From CAYWVK01 sp964461865 (lineage in GTDB: Bacteria > Patescibacteriota > Microgenomatia > Levybacterales > UBA12049), in assembly GCA_964461865.1 (NCBI GenBank), contig CAYWVK010000011.1:1-15915 (forward strand): DNA of 15,915 nt, in the 5' to 3' direction. The stretch's first letter is position 1. Each line of letters opens with the position of its first letter. Below the pieces are notes generated by a model that made no database searches, had not been told where the DNA came from, and was given only the letters and a program-made list of their open reading frames with translations. Positions 7,266-12,533 of this stretch are shown one piece after another. Position numbers and translations under genes: made by a program.

Positions 7266-8018
7266 ATGATAAAAATTAAAAACAATAAAGAAATAGAAGA
7301 AATCAAACAAGGTGGGAAAATTCTTTCAGATGTAATGAGGGAACTAGTAAGCTATGCGAAACCGGGTGTAACGGAAATAGAGCTTGATAGATTAGCGGAA
7401 AGATTAATTATTGAAAAAGGTGGAAAGTCGGGTTTTAAAATGGTTGAGGGGTATGATTATACACTTTGTGTTTCAACTAATGATCAGGTAGTGCATGGAA
7501 TACCAACGAATTATATTTTGAAAAGCGGAGATTTAGTCGGTTTAGATTGCGGAGTTTTTTATAAAGGATTTTTTACAGATATGTCAGATACAATTTTGAT
7601 TGGTAAAAAAGATAAGGAAATTGACAAGTTTTTAAACACCGGAAGAAAAGCATTAGACATGGCAATTAAGCAAGCAAAAATTGGAAATAGGATTTGGCAT
7701 ATTTCAAAAACAATACAAGAAACAGTTGAGGGAAACGGTTATTCAGTTGTTAAATCATTGGTTGGTCATGGTGTAGGTAGGGATCTTCATGAGGATCCGG
7801 AAATTCCAGGTTATGTTTTGGATGATCTGAAAAATACACCACTTTTAAAATCAGGCATGGTTTTAGCGATTGAAGTTATTTACAATATGGGTAAAGCAGA
7901 TGTTGTTGGAGAGATGGGAGATAATTGGACAATAAAAACAAAAGATAAGAGTTTATCTGCAACATTTGAGAAAACAATTACTGTTGGTAAAGAAAGCGGA
8001 GTTGTTATAACAAAATAA
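7266..8018 (+). CDS. map: Methionine aminopeptidase, type I
   Basis: This enzyme removes the initiator methionine from new proteins in the cytosol, using two metal ions. The 250-aa length is standard for type I. All expected active-site residues are visible: His78 (VVHGIP), Asp94 (GLDCGV), Asp105 (FFTDMSDT), His168 (GHGVGR), His175 (LHEDPEIPGY), Glu203 (AIEV) and Glu234 (ATFEKT). The family usually reads IEP at the first Glu and this protein has IEV, a small difference. The start lies 8 nt after adk with no Shine-Dalgarno sequence. It is the last gene before the new promoter upstream of infA. Confidence 0.97.
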   Translation: MIKIKNNKEIEEIKQGGKILSDVMRELVSYAKPGVTEIELDRLAERLIIEKGGKSGFKMVEGYDYTLCVSTNDQVVHGIPTNYILKSGDLVGLDCGVFYKGFFTDMSDTILIGKKDKEIDKFLNTGRKALDMAIKQAKIGNRIWHISKTIQETVEGNGYSVVKSLVGHGVGRDLHEDPEIPGYVLDDLKNTPLLKSGMVLAIEVIYNMGKADVVGEMGDNWTIKTKDKSLSATFEKTITVGKESGVVITK

Positions 8019-8020
8019 GC

Positions 8021-8050
8021 TTGCTTTTTAAGGCTGTTTTCTAGTATAAT
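8021..8050 (+). promoter_or_regulatory. Promoter for the infA-rpmJ-rpsM group
   Basis: A perfect -10 box, TATAAT (8045-8050), is preceded at 18 nt by TTGCTT (8021-8026), a partial -35 box. Transcription would begin near 8057 and give a leader of about 77 nt before infA. This is the only gap of more than 100 nt between map and infA, which fits a transcription restart point inside the ribosomal gene cluster. The call rests on sequence match alone. Confidence 0.65.
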
Positions 8051-8059
8051 AAGTGATGT

Positions 8060-8127
8060 AAATTTCTATTCCAGCTATTTACTAATCAGTTAAAAGACTG
8101 ATTAGTTTATATTGGGATTGGAAATTT
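8060..8127 (+). promoter_or_regulatory. Nested stem structure in the infA 5' leader
   Basis: Two stems can be drawn. The inner one is a perfect 10-bp inverted repeat, ACTAATCAGT (8081-8090) with ACTGATTAGT (8097-8106), closing a 6-nt loop. The outer one pairs 8060-8072 (AAATTTCTATTCC) with 8115-8127 (GGATTGGAAATTT) over 13 positions, with one U-U mismatch and one G-U pair. The predicted transcript start is within a few bases of the outer stem, and the infA ATG at 8134 is 6 nt beyond it. No Shine-Dalgarno sequence precedes infA. The structure could control infA translation, protect the RNA 5' end, or act as a weak attenuator, since the outer stem is followed by U-rich sequence. Function is inferred. 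Confidence 0.5.
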
Positions 8128-8133
8128 TTATTT

Positions 8134-8352
8134 ATGGCTCATCAAGGATCGTTTGAAATAGAAGGAGTGGTAAAAGAATCTTTGCCAAATACTCTTTTTA
8201 GAGTAGAGCTAGAAAATGGAGAAATAGTACTTTGTCATTTATCAGGTAAAATGAGAATGCATTTTATAAAAATATTACCGGGAGACAAAGTAAGGGTTGA
8301 AATGACACAATATGATCGAACAAAAGGTAGGATAACATATAGGATTAAATAA
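8134..8352 (+). CDS. infA: Translation initiation factor IF-1
   Basis: IF-1 is a single OB-fold protein that occupies the 30S A site during initiation, together with IF-2 and IF-3. The 72-aa length is exactly the family norm. The sequence shows FEIEGVVKESLPNTLFRVELENG, then the conserved HLSGKMRMHFIKILPGDKVRVEM block and the YDRTKGRITYR ending. The gene lacks a Shine-Dalgarno sequence and starts 6 nt after a long stem in the leader. It is followed after 2 nt by rpmJ, the usual infA-rpmJ-rpsM order. Confidence 0.98.
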   Translation: MAHQGSFEIEGVVKESLPNTLFRVELENGEIVLCHLSGKMRMHFIKILPGDKVRVEMTQYDRTKGRITYRIK

Positions 8353-8354
8353 TC

Positions 8355-8468
8355 ATGAAAGTACAAGCTAGTATAAAAAAAAGATGTGTTAAATGTAAAA
8401 TAATTAAACGTAAAGGCGTTTTAAGAGTTGTTTGTGAAAATCCAAGGCACAAACAAAGACAAGGATAA
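8355..8468 (+). CDS. rpmJ: Large ribosomal subunit protein bL36, zinc-binding
   Basis: This 37-residue gene encodes L36, the smallest 50S protein, which helps order 23S rRNA near the GTPase-associated region. The product begins MKVQASIKKRCVKCK and ends NPRHKQRQG. It keeps the full zinc set, Cys11, Cys14, Cys27 and His32, so it is the zinc-containing form. It lies between infA (2-nt gap) and rpsM (5-nt gap), exactly where rpmJ is expected. AGGA at 8341-8344, within the end of infA, may serve as ribosome binding site. Confidence 0.96.
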   Translation: MKVQASIKKRCVKCKIIKRKGVLRVVCENPRHKQRQG

Positions 8469-8473
8469 ATTAT

Positions 8474-8896
8474 ATGCGTATTTTAGGAATTACAATACCG
8501 GATGAAAAAAGACTAGATATTTCCTTAACATATATTTATGGGATAGGAAGAGGAAATGTTATACAAATTTTAAAAAAAGCAGAAGTGGATGGTTCAAAAA
8601 GAGTAAAAACCTTAAACGAAGATGAACAGAAAAGAATTCAAAAAGTCTTAGAAACGTATAAGCTTGAAGGGGATTTAAAGGTTGAAATTTCAGAAAATAT
8701 CAGAAGACTAAAAGAGATTGGAGCATACAGGGGAATAAGACATAGTAAGAATTTACCGGCAAGAGGACAAAGAACAAGATCAAACGCCAGAACAAAAAGA
8801 GGAAAAAGAGTAACCATAGGAGCAATAAAGAAAGAAATGGCAGTAAAGATGGAGACGTCAGCAAAAGCAAAGGAAAAAACAACAGGAGGTAAGTAA
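8474..8896 (+). CDS. rpsM: Small ribosomal subunit protein uS13
   Basis: S13 lies in the 30S head, contacts P-site tRNA and forms bridges to the 50S subunit. Visible family blocks are RILGITIPDEKRLDISLTYIYGIG, a helix-two-turns-helix region, and the strong signature YRGIRHSKNLPARGQRTRSNARTKRG (family form rGlRHrrgLPvRGQrTktNARTrkG). At 140 aa it is about 15-20 residues longer than usual because of a Lys/Ala/Thr-rich tail. AAGGA at 8461-8465, 8 nt before the ATG, supports the start. rpsK follows after 2 nt. Confidence 0.97.
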   Translation: MRILGITIPDEKRLDISLTYIYGIGRGNVIQILKKAEVDGSKRVKTLNEDEQKRIQKVLETYKLEGDLKVEISENIRRLKEIGAYRGIRHSKNLPARGQRTRSNARTKRGKRVTIGAIKKEMAVKMETSAKAKEKTTGGK

Positions 8897-8898
8897 TT

Positions 8899-9297
8899 AT
8901 GGCAGTTAAAACAAAAACATCAAAAGCAAAAAAAAGATCTAGCGTTAAGATAGAAGAGCTTGGAAAGGTATATATTTCATCAACTTTTAATAATACTTTA
9001 GTAACAATAACAAATAGTAAGGGAGATACGATAGCTTGGGGATCTTCCGGAGCTAGTGGCTTTAAGGGAACAAGAAGGTCAACTCCGTTTGCAGCAACAA
9101 CAGCAATGGAGCAGGTTGCAAAAAAAGCCATGGATAAGGGTGTAAAAACAGTTGAAGTATATGTAAAAGGACCGGGTTCAGGAAGAGATGCAGCATTAAG
9201 AGCAATAAGAAGCGTTGGGCTATCTATCTCTTTGATAGCAGATGTTACTCCGATTCCACATAATGGTCCAAGGGCGGAGAAAAGGAGAAGAAACTAA
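8899..9297 (+). CDS. rpsK: Small ribosomal subunit protein uS11
   Basis: S11 (132 aa) sits on the 30S platform near the E site. Conserved stretches are VYISSTFNNTLVTITNSKGD, WGSSGASGFKGTRRSTPFAA, the VEVYVKGPGSGRDAALRAI helix region and the basic ending VTPIPHNGPRAEKRRRN (family form PiPHNGcRppKrRRv). GGAGGT at 8885-8890 in the tail of rpsM gives a good ribosome binding site about 8 nt before the start. rpsD follows after 1 nt. Confidence 0.98.
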   Translation: MAVKTKTSKAKKRSSVKIEELGKVYISSTFNNTLVTITNSKGDTIAWGSSGASGFKGTRRSTPFAATTAMEQVAKKAMDKGVKTVEVYVKGPGSGRDAALRAIRSVGLSISLIADVTPIPHNGPRAEKRRRN

Positions 9298-9298
9298 A

Positions 9299-9907
9299 AT
9301 GGCAAGATATACAGGACCAAAGCATAGATTGGCAAGAAGAGAAGGTGTTAATCTTTTAGACAAAACATCTAAGAGTCTTCAAAGAAGATTAAATGTTCCA
9401 CCAGGTGTACATGGAAAGACTAGAAGAAGAAGGCTTTCGGAGTATGGGCTTCAATTAAGAGAAAAACAAAAAGCAAAAGTAGTTTATGGACTTTTGGAAA
9501 AACAATTCAAAAGAATCGTTGAAGAAAAAGAACAGAAAAAAGGAGACACAAAAGAGTTAATTATTGCCGCACTTGAAACAAGACTTGATAATGTAGTTTA
9601 TAGACTTGGGTTTGCAAAAAGTAGAACAATGGCGAGGCAATTTGTTTCTCACGGACACATATTAGTTAATAACAAAAGATTAAATATCCCCTCGTATAAT
9701 GTGAAAAAAGATGATGTTGTTTCTCTTTCCTCTAAGATGCAAAAAAATCCAAAAGTTTTAGAGCTTTTAAAAGAAAAAGAAGAAGAAAAAGTTATTCCTT
9801 TTTTACAAAGAAAAGCATTAAGTGGAAAACTTATTAGAATGCCACAAAAGGGAGATTTGGAGGTTCCTTTTGATTTGCAGTTAATCATTGAATATTATTC
9901 AAGATAA
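9299..9907 (+). CDS. rpsD: Small ribosomal subunit protein uS4, zinc-free form
   Basis: S4 (202 aa) starts 30S assembly by binding the 5' domain of 16S rRNA. The ATG at 9299 gives MARYTGPKHRLARREG, the usual N-terminus, and AAGGAG at 9282-9287 is a proper ribosome binding site. The frame is open further up to 9242, but that would run into rpsK with unrelated residues. The N-terminal Cys cluster found in some S4 proteins is missing, so this is the C-minus (zinc-free) form. The S4 RNA-binding domain is at about residues 93-145 (RLDNVVYRLGFAKSRTMARQ, FVSHGHILVNNKRLNIPSY). In some bacteria S4 represses the alpha operon; whether that holds here is not visible. Confidence 0.97.
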   Translation: MARYTGPKHRLARREGVNLLDKTSKSLQRRLNVPPGVHGKTRRRRLSEYGLQLREKQKAKVVYGLLEKQFKRIVEEKEQKKGDTKELIIAALETRLDNVVYRLGFAKSRTMARQFVSHGHILVNNKRLNIPSYNVKKDDVVSLSSKMQKNPKVLELLKEKEEEKVIPFLQRKALSGKLIRMPQKGDLEVPFDLQLIIEYYSR

Positions 9908-9916
9908 TGGTAAAAT
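9888..9916 (+). promoter_or_regulatory. Candidate promoter for rpoA with leaderless spacing
   Basis: TTGAAT (9888-9893) and TAAAAT (9911-9916) are 17 nt apart, and TGG directly before the -10 box makes it an extended -10. The predicted start is near 9923, and the rpoA ATG is at 9925. RNA from this promoter would have essentially no leader. The rpoA start has no Shine-Dalgarno sequence. AT-rich DNA makes chance matches common, but three elements agree here. Confidence 0.5.
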
Positions 9917-9924
9917 AGTAACTT

Positions 9925-10848
9925 ATGACTCAGCCAACATTTAAAGTAAAAGAAGAAAAGCTAACAGAAGACTACGGCGAATTTATTATTGAGCCGTTGG
10001 AGCCTGGATATGGACATACATTAGGAAATGCTCTAAGAAGGGTTTTATTAGTATCAATTTCAGGAGCAGCGGTAACATCAATTAAGATATCCGGTGTTAA
10101 ACATAAGTTCTCAACAGTTCCTGGACTCAAAGAAAATGTTATTGATTTCTTGCTTAATATTAAGGGTTTAAATTTTAGGCTTTTAAACTCAAAAACATCA
10201 AGCGTAATAAAGCTATCTGTAAAAGGCGAAAAAGAAATTACAGGAAAAGATTTACAGCTTCCAGAGGATGTAGAAATTGTAAATAAAGATCATTATCTTG
10301 GGACAATAAGTGATAAAAAAGCAAAATTAGACATGGAGTTAACAGTTGAAAAAGGCTTTGGTTACTCATTGGCAGAAGAAAGAAAAATTAGCACATTAGG
10401 TGTAATTCCAACCGATGCTATATTTACTCCGGTTCAAAGAGTTAATTACGAAGTATCAGCAACACGTGTTGGGAGACAAACTAATTTAGATAAATTAACA
10501 CTTAAAATATGGACAAACGGTGTAATTGCACCAAAAGACGCACTTGAACAAGCGGCAAAGATTTTGGCATCATATTTCTTTCAGGTATATGAACCAAAAA
10601 TAACTACTCAAGTTGATGTAGAGGTAACCCCAACTGGAATACCTGAAGCTGTTCTTAAAATGACGGTTGACGAGTTAGATTTACCAACCAGAATATATAA
10701 TAGTTTAAGAAATGGTGGAATAGAAACAATTGCTGAAATATTAGAGAAACCAAAAAAAGAATTAGCCTCCATGAGGAATATGGGAGGAAAATCAATATCA
10801 GTAATAGAAGAAAAATTAAAAGAAAAAGGTGTTGATTTACAAAATTAA
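9925..10848 (+). CDS. rpoA: DNA-directed RNA polymerase subunit alpha
   Basis: The alpha subunit forms the dimer on which RNA polymerase is assembled, and its C-terminal domain contacts upstream promoter DNA and activators. The 307-aa product has both domains. The N-terminal domain (about 1-230) shows EPLEPGYGHTLGNALRRVLL, the assembly motif, and later VNYEVSATRVGRQTNLDKLTLKIWTNG. The C-terminal domain (about 245-305) shows ELDLPTRIYNSLRNGGIETI and the LASMRNMGGKSISVIEEKL helix-hairpin-helix segment. It lies between rpsD (17-nt gap) and rplQ, as in most bacteria. A promoter-like sequence directly upstream may add transcription. A strong terminator-like hairpin follows it. Confidence 0.98.
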   Translation: MTQPTFKVKEEKLTEDYGEFIIEPLEPGYGHTLGNALRRVLLVSISGAAVTSIKISGVKHKFSTVPGLKENVIDFLLNIKGLNFRLLNSKTSSVIKLSVKGEKEITGKDLQLPEDVEIVNKDHYLGTISDKKAKLDMELTVEKGFGYSLAEERKISTLGVIPTDAIFTPVQRVNYEVSATRVGRQTNLDKLTLKIWTNGVIAPKDALEQAAKILASYFFQVYEPKITTQVDVEVTPTGIPEAVLKMTVDELDLPTRIYNSLRNGGIETIAEILEKPKKELASMRNMGGKSISVIEEKLKEKGVDLQN

Positions 10849-10852
10849 TCTC

Positions 10853-10914
10853 AAATCTTAGATCTCAGATACTAAACCTTAGTGAGTTTGAATTTGGGAT
10901 TTAAGATTTTTTTT
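10853..10914 (+). terminator. Terminator-like hairpin after rpoA
   Basis: The 18 bases at 10853-10870 pair without mismatch (three G-U pairs) with 10892-10909. The 21-nt loop can form a few more pairs. A run of eight T bases at 10907-10914 follows at once, the classical form of a factor-independent terminator. It begins 4 nt after the rpoA stop. It would reduce transcription into rplQ, so rplQ may depend on read-through or on a promoter I could not identify with confidence. Confidence 0.7.
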
Positions 10915-10944
10915 ATGACCTATTCGACTTTGCTCAGGGTCATA
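10914..10944. repeat. Short inverted repeat with a CCTGAGC-like core between rpoA and rplQ
   Basis: TATGACC (10914-10920) and GGTCATA (10938-10944) form a perfect 7-bp inverted repeat around the core TTCGACTTTGCTCAGG (10923-10938). Its reverse complement, CCTGAGCAAAGTCGAA, differs at one base from CCTGAGCGAAGTCGAA, a short sequence that I recall as repeated between genes in many environmental bacterial genomes. That link is from memory and not tested. The element is directly next to the U-tract of the rpoA terminator and ends 17 nt before rplQ. Confidence 0.45.
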
Positions 10945-10961
10945 GTGAGGAATTCGAATCT

Positions 10962-11477
10962 ATGAGAAAGAATGTTTTTGGTAAAAGATTAAAAAGAGAC
11001 AAGAATGAAAGAAAAGCTTTAATAAAAAGCTTAATGTCGTCATTGGTTTTAGAGGGTAAGATTAAAACTACAGAGTCAAAAGCAAAAGCCATAAAGGGAG
11101 AAGTAGATAAATTAATTACTAAAGCAAGAAAAGAAACATTACTTGCTAAAAGACTCTTGGAAAAAAAATTAACCCCAAAAGCAATTGAAAAATTAGTTAA
11201 AGATGTTGTGCCAAGATTTGTTGATAGACATGGAGGATACACAAGGATAATTAGGCTTGAGAGAAGAATTGGTGACAACGCACAAATAGTTTTAATGGAG
11301 TGGGTTGAAGGAAAAGAAATTATAAAAGAAACACCAGTTATTACTGAAGAAAAAAAAGATAAGAAAAAGGAAAAGATAAAAAAACAAAAAGTAGTTAAAG
11401 AAAAAAAAGTAAAAGAAGCAAAAAAGCCTGTTAAAAAAATTGTTAAAAAAAGTCCACCAGCTGGCGGAAAAAAATAA
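10962..11477 (+). CDS. rplQ: Large ribosomal subunit protein bL17 with Lys-rich tail
   Basis: L17 is a 50S protein near the nascent chain exit. Residues 1 to about 115 are the normal fold: GKRLKRDKNERKALIKSLMSSLV (family form rdsaHRkALlrNLatsL), KIKTTESKAKAIKGEVDKLIT and the C-terminal VPRFVDRHGGYTRIIRLERRIGDNAQIVLMEW. The remaining 55 residues are mostly Lys, Glu and Val, a low-complexity basic tail, making the protein 171 aa instead of about 115-130. GAGGA at 10947-10951 is a modest ribosome binding site. Its stop shares a base with the rplM start (TAATG). Confidence 0.96.
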   Translation: MRKNVFGKRLKRDKNERKALIKSLMSSLVLEGKIKTTESKAKAIKGEVDKLITKARKETLLAKRLLEKKLTPKAIEKLVKDVVPRFVDRHGGYTRIIRLERRIGDNAQIVLMEWVEGKEIIKETPVITEEKKDKKKEKIKKQKVVKEKKVKEAKKPVKKIVKKSPPAGGKK

Positions 11478-11902
11478 TGAAAAAAACAACCAAACCAACT
11501 AGAATTTCAGAGATTAAAAGAGAATGGCATCTGGTCGATGTTAAGGGAAAAGTCTTGGGAAGAATTGCTAATGAAATAGCATTGTTATTAGTGGGTAAAT
11601 CAAAACCAAACTTTACAAGGAATCTTGATTGTGGAAATTATGTCGTGGTTATAAACGCAAAAGAAATTAAGGTAACTGGTAAAAAAGAGGAGCAAAAAAA
11701 ATATTATAGACACTCAGGTTATCCCGGAGGATTTAGGGAAGAAGTATTAAGTGAGGTTAGAAAAGTAAAACCGGAAAAAATAATTATTCATGCAGTTTCC
11801 GGAATGTTGCCACAAAACAAATTAAAAGCTAAAATACTTAAGAGATTATTTGTTTTTGCTAAAAATGAACATAATTACCAAGATAAATTTAAAAAGGAAT
11901 AG
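11477..11902 (+). CDS. rplM: Large ribosomal subunit protein uL13
   Basis: L13 (141 aa, normal length) is an early 50S assembly protein that binds the 5' part of 23S rRNA. Family blocks are REWHLVDVKGKVLGRIANEIALLLVGKSKP, NLDCGNYVVVINAKEIKVTGKK, the YYRHSGYPGGF motif and the VSGMLPQNKLKAKILKRLFVFAKNEHNY ending. The start overlaps the rplQ stop by one base. The adjacent rplM-rpsI pair is conserved through bacteria; here it directly continues the alpha operon, as in several Gram-positive genomes. Confidence 0.98.
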   Translation: MKKTTKPTRISEIKREWHLVDVKGKVLGRIANEIALLLVGKSKPNFTRNLDCGNYVVVINAKEIKVTGKKEEQKKYYRHSGYPGGFREEVLSEVRKVKPEKIIIHAVSGMLPQNKLKAKILKRLFVFAKNEHNYQDKFKKE

Positions 11903-11904
11903 AT

Positions 11905-12378
11905 ATGAAAAATAAAACAAAACCAGAGGAAATTAAAAAAGAAATTAAAAAAGAATATATTTATACAACAGGAAAAAGAAGAGAAGCTGTTGCTAGAATA
12001 AGGCTTTATCAAAGCGTAAAAGCAGATTTTAAGGTTGGTGAACAAAGTGTAAAAAAAGGTGACATTTTTATAAACGATAAGAAAGTTGAAAACTATTTTA
12101 AAGGCGATGTTATAAAAGCAACTTATCTTGAACCTTTTAGAATCACGAATACCTTAGATAAATATATTATTACCATTAAGGTAAAAGGTGGAGGACAAAA
12201 TGGTCAATTAGATGCGATAGTTCATGGTATAGCAAAAGCATTATCATTAATTGATGCAAAAAATAGACAAATTTTAAAGAAAAAAGGTTTTTTAACTAGA
12301 GATGCAAGGGTAAGAGAAAGAAGAAAAGTTGGAATGGGTGGAAAAGCAAGAAGAGCTAAGCAGTCACCAAAGAGATAA
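11905..12378 (+). CDS. rpsI: Small ribosomal subunit protein uS9
   Basis: S9 lies in the 30S head, and its C-terminal tail reaches the P-site tRNA. The product has the YTTGKRREAVARIRLY block near the start, VKGGGQNGQLDAIVHGIAKAL in the middle, and LTRDARVRERRKVGMGGKARRAKQSPKR at the end. The terminal SPKR corresponds to the family's FSKR tail. At 157 aa it is longer than the usual 130 or so, mainly because of a 17-residue Lys/Glu-rich N-terminal extension. AAGGA at 11893-11897 supports the ATG at 11905. It is the last + strand gene before the - strand tRNA, whose 3' end is 8 nt away. Confidence 0.97.
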   Translation: MKNKTKPEEIKKEIKKEYIYTTGKRREAVARIRLYQSVKADFKVGEQSVKKGDIFINDKKVENYFKGDVIKATYLEPFRITNTLDKYIITIKVKGGGQNGQLDAIVHGIAKALSLIDAKNRQILKKKGFLTRDARVRERRKVGMGGKARRAKQSPKR

Positions 12379-12386
12379 ATTTGTTG

Positions 12387-12457
12387 TCGGGATGCCGTGA
12401 ATCGAACACGGACTACCGCACCCCCAGCGCGGCGTACTACCACTATACTACATCCCG
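12387..12457 (-). tRNA. tRNA-Pro, anticodon GGG
   Basis: Read on the - strand, the 71-nt sequence folds as a full cloverleaf. It has a 7-bp acceptor stem (CGGGATG with CATCCCG), a D stem GTAT/GTAC, and an anticodon stem CCGCG/TGCGG with loop CTGGGGG. The T stem is CCGTG/CACGG with loop TTCGATT, and the discriminator base is A. The anticodon GGG (12423-12425 on the + strand) reads proline codons CCC and CCU. G37 after the anticodon and the C1-G72 pair both fit bacterial tRNA-Pro. The 3' CCA is not encoded (the next bases are CAA), so a CCA-adding enzyme is needed. The gene converges on rpsI and diverges from recA. Confidence 0.96.
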
Positions 12458-12496
12458 AAAACAAAGATTAGCCTTTTAAAGAAGCAAAATTACTAC

Positions 12497-12524
12497 TTGA
12501 ATTATAACATAGAACTGTTAGAAT
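12497..12524 (+). promoter_or_regulatory. Candidate recA promoter with leaderless spacing
   Basis: TTGAAT (12497-12502) and TAGAAT (12519-12524) are 16 nt apart, and TGT before the second box makes an extended -10. The predicted start is near 12531, only 3 nt before the ATG at 12534, and no Shine-Dalgarno sequence is present. I see no obvious SOS (LexA) box of either the E. coli or the Bacillus type in this 76-nt gap. Confidence 0.5.
12501..12509 (-). promoter_or_regulatory. Extended -10 element for the tRNA-Pro gene
   Basis: On the - strand this reads TGTTATAAT, a perfect -10 box with the extended TGn motif. No good -35 box is seen 17 nt upstream, which is acceptable for extended -10 promoters. 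The predicted start is near 12494, about 37 nt before the mature tRNA 5' end. The element overlaps the candidate -35 box of recA on the other strand. Confidence 0.55.
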
Positions 12525-12533
12525 AATTTTCGT

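Noticed and set aside
9242..9298. Upstream start for rpsD
   Set aside because: It overlaps the end of rpsK out of frame and adds unrelated residues; the ATG at 9299 has a proper ribosome binding site.
10888..10916. TTGAAT with TTTTAT as a promoter for rplQ
   Set aside because: The second box overlaps the terminator T-run and matches only 3 of 6 bases, so I could not support it.
12222..12464. Open frame on the - strand covering the tRNA-Pro and the end of rpsI
   Set aside because: It reads through the cloverleaf of a clear tRNA gene and the antisense of rpsI; the product resembles no family.
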